Position numbers and translations under genes: made by a program. A stretch of 45,312 nt of DNA, from assembly GCA_905214195.1 (NCBI GenBank), contig CAJMLH010000012.1, forward strand, positions 1 to 45,312. Reading direction: 5' to 3'. Origin of the DNA: an uncultured bacterium. GTDB taxonomy: Bacteria; Bacillota; Clostridia; Peptostreptococcales; Anaerovoracaceae. Positions within the stretch are counted from its first letter, which is position 1. Each line of letters opens with the position of its first letter. Positions 1-6,937 of the stretch are shown here, in pieces. Under the pieces are notes generated by a model. It did not search any database, was not told the origin of the DNA, and saw nothing but the letters and a program-made list of their open reading frames with translations.

Positions 1-26
1 AACAAGGGCTATGCCCGCATGTGAAA

Positions 27-59
27 AACCCCGCGTTTCACGCGGGGTTGGTTTTGTTT
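27..59. terminator. Hairpin terminator left of the Abi gene
   Basis: A 9-bp perfect stem (AACCCCGCG / CGCGGGGTT) with a 5-nt loop is followed by the T-rich run GGTTTTGTTT. The minus strand also carries five Ts after the stem, so it could act in both directions. A smaller GGGC-TAT-GCCC hairpin precedes it at 6-16. Together they look like the 3' end of a short structured transcript whose start lies left of the window. Confidence 0.75.
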
Positions 60-62
60 ATA

Positions 63-91
63 TTGAAATGATTGTGTGATAGTAGTATAAT
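63..91 (+). promoter_or_regulatory. Sigma-A promoter of the Abi gene
   Basis: TTGAAA (63-68) and TATAAT (86-91) are separated by exactly 17 nt. The start codon lies about 30 nt downstream of the -10. The 15-mer covering the -10 (79-93) recurs exactly just after the gene at 1053-1067. Confidence 0.7.
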
Positions 92-120
92 AATACCAAC
101 ATACTAAAAAGGTGGTAATG

Positions 121-1056
121 ATGGCGGTAAAAGTAAAATTCTCGATTGAACAGCAGATAGCACATATGAAATCTAAAGGGATAACATTTGATATAGTTAG
201 CGAGCAAGAGGCTTATGACTATTTGGAAAATAATAATTATTATTTCAAAATAAAGTCATATGCGAAAATGTTTGAAAAATATAAGATGGGCGAAAAGGCA
301 GGTAAATATGTTAATTTGGATTTTGCATATTTAAAAGAAATGGCGATTTTGGATATGCATTTAAGGCACTTCATAATTAAAACTTCTGTAGATATCGAAC
401 ATGTGATAAAAGTAAAATTTATGAAAGATTTCAATCAAAGTAATAGTGACGGATATGAGATTGTAGATAAATTTTTAACTTGTTATCCAGATGTCAAAGA
501 TAAAATATTGCAAAAAAAGAAGACCTCTTACTGCGCAGGCTTAATAGATAAGTTAGAATCCGAAAAATATGCAGTTTGGAATATAATAGAATTGTTATCT
601 TTTGGCGATTTCATTAATTTATATGACTTATTTTATCAGGAGTTTCCAGAAGCCAAAACGGGGATTCTATTTACTTATCCGATGAGAAGCATCAAGAGTT
701 TACGAAATGCAGCAGCCCACAATAATTGTATTTTGAATCAATTAACAAGAGATAGAGAAGATACTTTACATACAAATAAAAAGGTTATATCTTATGTTGC
801 AAAAAATAAAAATATTGGAAGAATGATGAGACAAAATTGCATGAAGATGCAAGCTGTGCATGATTTCATAACTCTGATATATGTCTTAGATAAAGCTGTA
901 GATAGTCCTGGAATGCGTAACAAAATTAAAGAAGAATTAGAAGACTTGGTATATGGCAGAATGATAAAAAACAAAGATTTTTTCGCAAAAAACAATGAAA
1001 TTAAGACGGTATATGAGTTTGTAAAAAAAGTTGTTGACAACTTTTTGGAACCATAG
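121..1056 (+). CDS. Abi_2/AbiF-family HEPN abortive-infection protein
   Basis: This 311-residue protein matches the Abi_2 (AbiD/AbiF) family in length and layout. It has an N-terminal 'QIAHMKSKGI' segment, the LDMHLRHFIIKTSVDIEHVIK helix region typical of the family, and a late R-N-A-A-A-H motif (about residues 195-200). That motif fits the Rx4-6H catalytic signature of HEPN ribonucleases. Family members are phage-defence toxins thought to cut RNA, and several are reported to pair with a small structured RNA. I chose ATG 121 because AGGTGG lies 5 nt upstream; GTG 112 and ATG 118 are in frame but sit on top of that site. The gene stands alone between terminator-like hairpins, has low GC, and lies beside a truncated cotJC, all signs of transfer. 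The family call is firm; the target RNA and trigger are unknown. Confidence 0.85.
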   Translation: MAVKVKFSIEQQIAHMKSKGITFDIVSEQEAYDYLENNNYYFKIKSYAKMFEKYKMGEKAGKYVNLDFAYLKEMAILDMHLRHFIIKTSVDIEHVIKVKFMKDFNQSNSDGYEIVDKFLTCYPDVKDKILQKKKTSYCAGLIDKLESEKYAVWNIIELLSFGDFINLYDLFYQEFPEAKTGILFTYPMRSIKSLRNAAAHNNCILNQLTRDREDTLHTNKKVISYVAKNKNIGRMMRQNCMKMQAVHDFITLIYVLDKAVDSPGMRNKIKEELEDLVYGRMIKNKDFFAKNNEIKTVYEFVKKVVDNFLEP

Positions 1057-1062
1057 TAGTAT
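1034..1062 (+). promoter_or_regulatory. Promoter inside the 3' end of the Abi gene
   Basis: TTGACA (1034-1039) and TAGTAT (1057-1062) are 17 nt apart, and TATAAT at 1060-1065 is an alternative -10. It lies within the last codons and stop of the Abi gene and would start a transcript near 1069 that contains no sensible reading frame. Confidence 0.55.
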
Positions 1063-1068
1063 AATAAA

Positions 1069-1125
1069 GTAAAACAAAAACGCAAGTTTTATGTGGGATG
1101 GCGCCTGCGCTGTCTCACTTTTTTT
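1069..1125 (+). ncRNA. Candidate small structured RNA downstream of the Abi gene
   Basis: About 57 nt follow the internal promoter. A weak stem TAAAAC/GTTTTA (1070-1075 with 1086-1091) precedes a strong hairpin, GTGGGA/TCTCAC (1093-1098 with 1113-1118), with an inner GGCG/CGCT stem. Seven Ts follow (1119-1125), so the unit has a promoter, a structured body and an intrinsic terminator. By analogy with RNA partners reported for AbiF-type proteins it could be the antitoxin or guide-like RNA. That role is inference; the structure is seen directly. Confidence 0.5.
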
Positions 1126-1154
1126 AAAAAGGATAAACAAAGTCGATATTTAAC

Positions 1155-1180
1155 AGCAGGGTTAACCACCCTGCTTTTTT
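1155..1180 (+). terminator. Second hairpin-plus-T-run after the candidate RNA
   Basis: AGCAGGGT (1155-1162) pairs with ACCCTGCT (1168-1175) across a 5-nt loop, followed by at least six Ts. It sits only 30 nt after the preceding terminator and directly at the broken end of cotJC, so it may belong to the inserted segment. Confidence 0.7.
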
Positions 1181-1293
1181 CATACGCATTTACCATGCGG
1201 ACCTCCGTACTGACTTATTATAAATTTTGCCAGTGCGGGGTTGGGATTTTTTATTTTAATAGGATATTCCAGTCTTCTTTCATAATTCCACAT
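1180..1293 (-). pseudogene. cotJC: cotJC 5' fragment (truncated spore-coat manganese-catalase-like gene)
   Basis: Right after cotJB on the same strand an ATG at 1293 opens 37 codons starting MWNYERRLEYPIKIKNPNP and including 'ISQYGGPHG'. This is the conserved N-terminus of CotJC, normally about 190 residues and related to manganese catalases. Similarity stops after 'YGGP' and a TGA follows at 1180-1182. The rest of the gene is absent from the window; a terminator hairpin and the Abi locus lie there instead. The ferritin-like catalytic core is lost, so the product cannot work as a catalase. I infer an insertion or deletion breakpoint near 1190-1205. Confidence 0.8.
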
Positions 1294-1296
1294 ATA

Positions 1297-1545
1297 TTAA
1301 CCCTCCAGTTCCCAAGGCCATGGTGCGTTTGTCCATGTCCAGCCGTTTTCGGTGTTAGTGTCAAAGGCCGTGAGCGGGCCAAACATCATTTCGTATTGAG
1401 CATTTAGCTCGGTATGTCTTTTTTGTACATCAGTGAAATAATCTAAGGCCAGCCTGTTGTTGGGATGGGTATCTAAAAACAGTGTGAGGTCATAAAGAGC
1501 AAAACCGGTTTCTTGAATTTTTTTCATCAATTCTTCTCTGCTCAT
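1297..1545 (-). CDS. cotJB: Spore coat protein CotJB
   Basis: This 82-residue protein has the CotJB hallmarks: 'LMKKIQETGFALYDLTLFLDTHPNN' and a Trp-rich tail. CotJB is part of the inner spore coat and is made in the mother cell with CotJA and CotJC. Its ATG overlaps the cotJA stop as ATGA (1542-1545), so the two are translationally coupled. The third operon member, cotJC, survives only as a 5' fragment downstream. It implies that the organism makes endospores. Confidence 0.93.
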   Translation of the reverse strand: MSREELMKKIQETGFALYDLTLFLDTHPNNRLALDYFTDVQKRHTELNAQYEMMFGPLTAFDTNTENGWTWTNAPWPWELEG

Positions 1546-1856
1546 CTTCGCATACCCCCTTTAAAAGGCAAGTTTAACTCAGGGAAAAGTGTTCCTGCGG
1601 TCAGAGCCTGATCCGGAGAATAAGTTGTTTTCCATCGCTGATAAGGTACATAACACATAGCAATCGGAAGATTTCCGAGGTTTATACTGTCAAAGGTGCC
1701 ATTATCTTGCCATATATTATCATTATTTCCGTTTTGTTCCGTATTACAAGAATGGCAGTTACAGTGTTTCATACTCGGCGCAGAACAACTTGTATGGGGC
1801 TGCCTTTCTCGTGAAATTATTTCTATAGGCATACCTATATAAGGATTCTTGATCAA
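1542..1856 (-). CDS. cotJA: Spore coat-associated protein CotJA
   Basis: The C-terminal half, with 'AMCYVPYQRWKTTYSPDQAL' and 'TLFPELNLPF', is diagnostic of CotJA. The N-terminal half carries a low-complexity Cys/His/Asn stretch. The start is TTG at 1856, chosen because AAAGGAGT lies about 7 nt upstream and no ATG with a site is available; an internal ATG at codon 9 would remove the N-terminal segment. It is the first gene of the cotJ operon and presumably uses a mother-cell sigma factor. A CATATTAT element upstream loosely resembles a sigma-E -10, but I do not call it. Confidence 0.9.
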   Translation of the reverse strand: MIKNPYIGMPIEIISRERQPHTSCSAPSMKHCNCHSCNTEQNGNNDNIWQDNGTFDSINLGNLPIAMCYVPYQRWKTTYSPDQALTAGTLFPELNLPFKGGMRR

Positions 1857-1908
1857 AATAAAACTCCTTTCTTTTGCCGATTTATGATTTATAATATGAA
1901 AATGTTAT

Positions 1909-1926
1909 GGTTATTGTGAAATAACC
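1909..1926. repeat. Inverted repeat between divergent cotJA and the kinase gene
   Basis: GGTTATT and AATAACC form a perfect 7-bp inverted repeat with a 4-nt centre. It lies in the shared upstream region of two divergent genes and may be an operator. No partner can be named. Confidence 0.35.
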
Positions 1927-2070
1927 TTGAAAGATAACGGAAATTTTTGATAAAATCATATTGAAACAGCGATGAATAATCGACATATATAAGTATATAT
2001 AATTAGTGTTATAAATTTTAGCGGCAACTTAGCACAGATTCAATATATTATAACAGTAGGAGGCAACGAA

Positions 2071-3204
2071 TTGAAAAAGTTAGACAGAAGCAAAAAAATT
2101 TTTTCAACCGACACTTTTGAATACGACGATTTAAAGAAAATAAATCAGCATGATTTTCTGATTTTTTCACTTACATTACTTACTATAACCATGGGAACTT
2201 TTGTTTTCCGAGAAATAATAGCCAATCCTGATGTTAATATAACTATGTTTTATATTTTGGGAATAGTTATAGTGGCAAGATATACCGATGGGTATATATG
2301 GGGGTTTATGTTTGCAGCCATATCGGTAGTCAGCGTAAATTACTTCTTTACTTATCCGTATCATGAGCTCAACCTTATGCTGAAAGGCTATCCAATTACA
2401 TTTGCCGCTATGTTTGTTATTTACATAATAACATCACTTATGACTACAAACATGAAAGAACAGGCACGCATTCTCTCAAGACAGGAAAAAAGGCTTATGG
2501 AAATAGAGAAAGAGAAGATGCGTGCAAACTTGCTTCGAGCAGTATCTCATGACCTTAGAACTCCTTTGACCGGTATAATCGGAAACAGCGGTTCTTATCT
2601 TGAAATGGAAGATGAACTTTCAGAGCGTGAAAAACATGAGATTGTAAAAAGCATAAAAGAGGATGCCGATTGGCTTTTGAATATGGTAGAAAACTTACTT
2701 TCGGTAACAAGAATCAATAACGAGACCTCAAAGGTAAATAAATCTTCTGAATCTGTAGATGAAGTTGTTTCTTCAGCAGTAACAAGATTTAAAAAAAGTT
2801 TTCCCAACGCACAATTTAAAGTTTTTTTGCCTGAAGATGTGGTCATGGTAATGATAGATCCTCTTTTAATAGAGCAGGTTGTAACGAACATATTGCAAAA
2901 TGCACAGGTTCATGCTCACAGTACAAAGCCTTTGGAATTAAGGGTTACCGAAGACGACGATAAAGTATGGTTTTGTGTTAAAGATTACGGAATAGGAATA
3001 AACGAAGAAAGCTTGCAGAGCATATTTGATGGGGTCAATTACAAAGAAAAAAACAGTGGCATTACAGACGGACATAAGGGAATGGGAATAGGCCTTTCCA
3101 TATGCAAGACTATTATAACAGCTCACGGAGGCAAGATAGGAGCAAGAAATCATGGCAACGGAAGTGAAGTATTTTTCTGTTTGCCAAAAGAAACGGAGGA
3201 ATAA
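2071..3204 (+). CDS. KdpD-like sensor histidine kinase (DUF4118 membrane module)
   Basis: This 377-residue kinase has four predicted membrane segments (about residues 28-125) resembling the DUF4118 module of KdpD. A HisKA domain follows with H-box 'RAVSHDLRTPLTG' (His160), then a HATPase domain with N-box (about 273-277), G1 'DYGIGI' (305-310) and G2 'GMGIGLSI' (337-344). It lacks the N-terminal KdpD sensor and universal-stress domains of full KdpD, and no kdpFABC pump genes are in the window. Signals such as K+ or turgor are therefore only an analogy. The start is TTG 2071 with AGGAGG about 8 nt upstream. It is followed after 2 nt by its response regulator. Confidence 0.9.
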   Translation: MKKLDRSKKIFSTDTFEYDDLKKINQHDFLIFSLTLLTITMGTFVFREIIANPDVNITMFYILGIVIVARYTDGYIWGFMFAAISVVSVNYFFTYPYHELNLMLKGYPITFAAMFVIYIITSLMTTNMKEQARILSRQEKRLMEIEKEKMRANLLRAVSHDLRTPLTGIIGNSGSYLEMEDELSEREKHEIVKSIKEDADWLLNMVENLLSVTRINNETSKVNKSSESVDEVVSSAVTRFKKSFPNAQFKVFLPEDVVMVMIDPLLIEQVVTNILQNAQVHAHSTKPLELRVTEDDDKVWFCVKDYGIGINEESLQSIFDGVNYKEKNSGITDGHKGMGIGLSICKTIITAHGGKIGARNHGNGSEVFFCLPKETEE

Positions 3205-3206
3205 AC

Positions 3207-3920
3207 ATGCTACAGAAATTATCTGTTCTTATTATTGAAGATGAAAAAAATATATGTGATTTTGTTGCAAAAACTCTTAGGTCAGGCGATTATAAGGTTA
3301 TTACCGCACAAACAGGAAAGGAAGGTCTTGCAATAATGACATCGGCTTTACCGGATCTGGTTCTTTTGGACCTGGGTTTGCCTGATATGGATGGGATAGA
3401 TATAATAAAACAGACAAGAATGTGGTCAAGCCTGCCGATAATAGTGATTTCTGCAAGAATTCAGGAAAAAGAAAAGGTTGCAGCTCTTGATGCAGGTGCT
3501 GACGATTATATAACAAAGCCTTTCGGTACAGATGAACTTATGGCGAGGATAAGAACTGCCATAAGACACAGCAACAAGATAGTAGACGATAGAGTTAACA
3601 GTACAAGGGCTTATTCAGCAAAAGGTCTTATGGTTGATTTTAACAAGCGCCTTGTAACAGTAGACGGAAATGAAATTCATTTGACTCGTGTTGAGTATAA
3701 AATAGTCAGTATGCTTGCTCAAAACTCAGGAAAGGTCATAACTTATTCATCCCTGATAGAACAGGTATGGGGACCTTATGCTGATGATAACAATAGAATT
3801 CTCAGAGTAAATATGGCTAATATAAGGCGCAAGATAGAAAAGAATCCCGGTGAGCCGGAGTTCATTTTTACGGAATTGGGAGTCGGATACAGAATGATTG
3901 AGGATGAAAACCTGGAATAA
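3207..3920 (+). CDS. OmpR-family response regulator (KdpE-like)
   Basis: It has an N-terminal receiver domain with acidic pocket E11/D12, phosphoacceptor D55 ('LVLLDLGLPD') and the conserved Lys in 'ITKPFG'. The C-terminal winged helix (about 135-235) contains 'LTRVEYKIVSMLAQNSGKVITYS' and the OmpR-type 'VNMANIRRKIEKNP' recognition region. It starts 2 nt after the kinase stop, so the pair is one operon, closed by a terminator at about 3951-3985. Among OmpR regulators it looks closest to KdpE, which fits the partner kinase, but its targets cannot be deduced here. Confidence 0.92.
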   Translation: MLQKLSVLIIEDEKNICDFVAKTLRSGDYKVITAQTGKEGLAIMTSALPDLVLLDLGLPDMDGIDIIKQTRMWSSLPIIVISARIQEKEKVAALDAGADDYITKPFGTDELMARIRTAIRHSNKIVDDRVNSTRAYSAKGLMVDFNKRLVTVDGNEIHLTRVEYKIVSMLAQNSGKVITYSSLIEQVWGPYADDNNRILRVNMANIRRKIEKNPGEPEFIFTELGVGYRMIEDENLE

Positions 3921-3950
3921 GTATATACTGTTAGTAATATGAATGAGACG

Positions 3951-3985
3951 ATGGGGGCGTTGCACAAGACGAACCCCATTTTGTT
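3951..3985 (+). terminator. Terminator of the two-component operon
   Basis: ATGGGG (3951-3956) pairs with CCCCAT (3974-3979), with an inner CGT/ACG stem, followed by TTTTGTTT. Confidence 0.7.
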
Positions 3986-4101
3986 TAAAAAAATAAAAAT
4001 ACCTCTATATTAGGGGGTTGATTTATGATACAATTAAGAAGCCGATTTATCGGTGGTGTTTTGGAGATTGCTGAGATGTTAGTTAGGAGTTTTATTGCTA
4101 T

Positions 4102-5520
4102 ATGGCGTTTAGTAGTATAAATTTTATTTTTATTTTTTTGCCTGTATTTTTGATTGTATATTTTCTCATTCCGAGAGTGTGGAGAAATCTTTGGATTTTT
4201 GTTGGAAGTATAGGATTTTATGCAGTAGGTTCATGGAATGAGCCGCAGTATATAGCGCTTCTGATACTTTCTGTAATAGTAAATTTCTTTCTTGGAAAAG
4301 CTATAGAACGAGGTCGGAAAGAGAAACGCAAATATCTGCTTGCAGCCGGAATCGCATACAATATAATATGGCTTTGTGTATTCAAATATTCTGATTTTAT
4401 CTTTGAAAATATAAATTTTATTTTCGAAAAATTGGGAGCCGGCGGTCAGCTTTTAAAGCCTTGGAACTTGTTGCTGCCGTTGGGAATAAGTTTTTATACA
4501 TTCCAGAGTATATCCTACCTTATAGATGTATATAGGAGAGATGTCGAAGCGGAAAAGTCTTTTGCCGATTTCGGGGCATATCTGACAATGTTTCCTAAGC
4601 TTACTATGGGGCCTATAGCAAGATATAAGGATATGAGAGCGGAACTTAAAAAAAGATTTCCTTCAATGGAGAGTTTTGATCAAGGTCTTAGATGTTTTGC
4701 TCTCGGACTCGGATTCAAGGTTCTGCTTGCAAATAGAATAGGCAGTTGTTGGAGCGATATACAGGCTGTTGGATTTGAAAGTATTTCTGCCCCTGTTGCA
4801 TGGATGGGGATTTTTGCTTACAGTTTTCAACTTTATTTTGACTTTTACGGGTATTCCATGATGGCTGTAGGTCTTGGAAAAATGTTGGGTTTTAATACAA
4901 TACCGATAAACTTTGAACATCCTTACGAATCTTTGTCGATGACGGAATTCTGGAGAAGATGGCATATGACACTGGGAAGCTGGTTCAGAGATTATGTGTA
5001 TATACCTTTGGGAGGTAACAGGCGGTCTGTACCGAGGGTATACTTTAACCTTTTTTCAGTCTGGCTTTTAACGGGATTTTGGCATGGAGCAGGATGGAAC
5101 TTTATAATATGGGGAATGTTCCTGTTTGCCGTCATTGCTGTAGAAAAGGCGGGCCTCAAGAAAATACTGGACAGAATCAAACCGCTGGGACATTTGTACA
5201 TGCTGTTTTTGATTCCTCTGTCGTGGATGATATTCGCTATAACTGATATAGAACAGTTGGGGATATATATCGAGAGGTTATTTGACTTTGCCGGAACTAA
5301 AAGTGATACTGTATTTGAGGGAGATTTTACAAAGTTTTTGGACATGTACGGAGTGCTCATGGCAGTATGTTTTGTGATGAGTACATCACTGCCTGAGAAG
5401 CTGTTTTGCTTTATAAAGGATAAGTTGGCAGGATCTGTAATTTTATTTGTAATATTTTGGGTTTCGGTATACTTGCTTTATATCGGTTTAAACGACCCAT
5501 TCTTATATTTTAGATTTTAA
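4102..5520 (+). CDS. MBOAT-family membrane O-acyltransferase (AlgI/PatA-like)
   Basis: This 472-residue polytopic protein has about ten hydrophobic segments and the MBOAT motifs 'WRRWHMTLGSWFRDYVYIPLGG' (His288) and 'TGFWHGAGWNFIIWG' (invariant His328). Such proteins move acetyl groups from a cytoplasmic donor across the membrane to an extracellular acceptor; relatives are AlgI, DltB and PatA. The next gene, 8 nt on, encodes a membrane-anchored SGNH hydrolase-fold protein, the usual partner that completes transfer to a polysaccharide. The substrate (cell-wall polymer, exopolysaccharide or peptidoglycan) cannot be read from the sequence, and no glycosyltransferases are adjacent. ATG 4102 has AGGAG about 12 nt upstream. 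Confidence 0.92.
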   Translation: MAFSSINFIFIFLPVFLIVYFLIPRVWRNLWIFVGSIGFYAVGSWNEPQYIALLILSVIVNFFLGKAIERGRKEKRKYLLAAGIAYNIIWLCVFKYSDFIFENINFIFEKLGAGGQLLKPWNLLLPLGISFYTFQSISYLIDVYRRDVEAEKSFADFGAYLTMFPKLTMGPIARYKDMRAELKKRFPSMESFDQGLRCFALGLGFKVLLANRIGSCWSDIQAVGFESISAPVAWMGIFAYSFQLYFDFYGYSMMAVGLGKMLGFNTIPINFEHPYESLSMTEFWRRWHMTLGSWFRDYVYIPLGGNRRSVPRVYFNLFSVWLLTGFWHGAGWNFIIWGMFLFAVIAVEKAGLKKILDRIKPLGHLYMLFLIPLSWMIFAITDIEQLGIYIERLFDFAGTKSDTVFEGDFTKFLDMYGVLMAVCFVMSTSLPEKLFCFIKDKLAGSVILFVIFWVSVYLLYIGLNDPFLYFRF

Positions 5521-5528
5521 GGGGACAT

Positions 5529-6335
5529 ATGAAAGATATTATAAAATATTCGTTTTCGATTTTAATAATGATTTCTTGCATTATATTATTTACTATAACG
5601 GCATTTAAGACGATAGTGCTGGGGGATGTTTCAGGCAAAGATTCTGAAGCCGAACCGGACAAGCAGGAACAGCAGGTTGGAGAAGATGGCTCTTCAAAAG
5701 AAGATGATAAGCCGGCTCAGCCTGAGACAGTAAAACCAGAAGATGCGCCTTTTACTGCCGCAGATGCCTCATACTTAAACGACGCCTTGTTTATAGGGGA
5801 CTCCAGAACCATGGGTCTTAAGGAATATGGCCGGATGGAGGGGGCTGAGTTCTTTGCCAACACAGGCATGAGTGTATACAATGTCAAAGAAAAAGTTGTT
5901 AATATACCGAGTGTAGGTGATGTAACTCTTGAACAGCTGCTTGCTTCCAAGGAATACGGCAAGATATATCTTATGATGGGAATAAATGAGCTTGGTTATA
6001 ATCGTGACAATACGGTACAAAAGTATAAGGAACTTGTCGATTATATAAGAACTATCCAGCCCGGTGCGCTGCTGTTTATAGAGGCAAACCTTCATGTTTC
6101 GGCGGCACGCTCTGACAGCGACAATGTATTTAACAACAATAATATAAATGAATTTAATTCAAGAATATCGGAATTCATAGACAATAAGAACACTTTTTAT
6201 ATAGATGCAAATGAGATATTCGATGATGAAAACGGGAATTTGGGAGCCGAATATACAAGCGATAATACTCATGTGCTGGGTAAATACTATGTGAACTGGA
6301 AAGATTGGATTTTAACAAAAGCAATAGTAAAATAA
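5529..6335 (+). CDS. Membrane-anchored SGNH-fold O-acetyltransferase/esterase
   Basis: An N-terminal hydrophobic anchor (about 7-30) leads into an acidic, Gln/Glu/Lys-rich linker (about 35-75) and then an SGNH domain. The blocks are visible: 'FIGDSRTMG' with Ser92, 'GINELG' with Asn153, and the late 'DNTH' with Asp245 and His248, so the triad is intact. The protein would sit outside the membrane. Its position right behind the MBOAT gene argues that the two form an O-acylation pair like AlgI/AlgJ or PatA/PatB. The alternative is a stand-alone esterase, which is less likely given the coupling. Confidence 0.85.
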   Translation: MKDIIKYSFSILIMISCIILFTITAFKTIVLGDVSGKDSEAEPDKQEQQVGEDGSSKEDDKPAQPETVKPEDAPFTAADASYLNDALFIGDSRTMGLKEYGRMEGAEFFANTGMSVYNVKEKVVNIPSVGDVTLEQLLASKEYGKIYLMMGINELGYNRDNTVQKYKELVDYIRTIQPGALLFIEANLHVSAARSDSDNVFNNNNINEFNSRISEFIDNKNTFYIDANEIFDDENGNLGAEYTSDNTHVLGKYYVNWKDWILTKAIVK

Positions 6336-6336
6336 T

Positions 6337-6381
6337 ACCGGATCTATGGAAACCGGCTGCAAGGTGAACTGCCGAAAGGCA
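6337..6381 (+). other. Two-hairpin leader before the hydrolase/aminotransferase operon
   Basis: The 63-nt gap holds two possible stems. CCGG at 6338-6341 can pair with CCGG at 6353-6356, and TGCC-GAAA-GGCA (6370-6381) is a hairpin closed by a GNRA tetraloop ending 9 nt before the AGGAGG site. I do not recognise it as a known riboswitch class. It may only be a translational leader. Confidence 0.3.
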
Positions 6382-6398
6382 CGAATTAGGAGGAAAAA

Positions 6399-6935
6399 AT
6401 GAAAAAACTGCTTATCGTTGTTGATTACCAGAATGATTTTGTTACTGGTTCTCTTGGGTTTGAAGGTGCAGTAGCTCTTGAAGAGCCTATAGCTGCAAAA
6501 ATTGAGGAGTATCGTAATTTAGGTGAAAACGGACAGATAATATTCACCATGGATACTCATGACAGACATTATATGGAGACACAAGAGGGACTTCATCTGC
6601 CTGTTGAACATTGTCTAAATGGAGAAGATGGTTGGCAGCTTTATGGAAAGATTGCAGGGCTGAAGCAGGAGCATGATCTTGTTTTTTCAAAGCCTACATT
6701 CGGTTCGTATGAGTTGGGAGAATACCTTCACAGCCATGCTGATGAATATGAAAGCGTTGAGTTTGTCGGAGTAGTTACAAATATTTGTGTAATTTCAAAT
6801 ATAGCGGTTACTAAAGCAGCTATGCCGAATGTACCTATTTTGTTGGATGCGGCATGCGTAGGAAGCAATGACCCTAAGCTTCAAGAAGCAGCTTTTGATG
6901 TAATGGAATCAATACATGTAGAAATAAAGAGGTAA
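6399..6935 (+). CDS. Nicotinamidase-like cysteine hydrolase (isochorismatase fold)
   Basis: This 178-residue protein has the isochorismatase fold. The catalytic triad is recognisable: Asp9 in 'VDYQNDF', Lys98 in 'FSKPTF' and Cys130 in 'VTNICV'. The nicotinamidase-type metal ligands Asp52, His54 ('MDTHD') and His71 also line up. It most likely hydrolyses an amide such as nicotinamide. It has a strong AGGAGG site at 6388-6393 and is followed after 2 nt by a class-V PLP enzyme, so the two are co-translated and may act on related metabolites. No other NAD genes are adjacent, so the substrate stays open. Confidence 0.85.
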   Translation: MKKLLIVVDYQNDFVTGSLGFEGAVALEEPIAAKIEEYRNLGENGQIIFTMDTHDRHYMETQEGLHLPVEHCLNGEDGWQLYGKIAGLKQEHDLVFSKPTFGSYELGEYLHSHADEYESVEFVGVVTNICVISNIAVTKAAMPNVPILLDAACVGSNDPKLQEAAFDVMESIHVEIKR

Positions 6936-6937
6936 TT

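Noticed and set aside
1093..1407. 104-codon plus-strand open frame over the candidate RNA and the cotJB end
   Set aside because: It runs antisense through cotJB and through two terminators, has no ribosome-binding site and no recognisable motif.
2071..3920. A complete kdp potassium-uptake locus
   Set aside because: The kinase lacks the KdpD N-terminal domains, and no kdpFABC genes are in the window; only a KdpDE-like pair is present.
6337..6398. A known riboswitch class (guanidine, NAD+, preQ1, SAM types considered)
   Set aside because: None of the conserved core sequences I know for these classes is present, so I list it only as a leader with hairpins.
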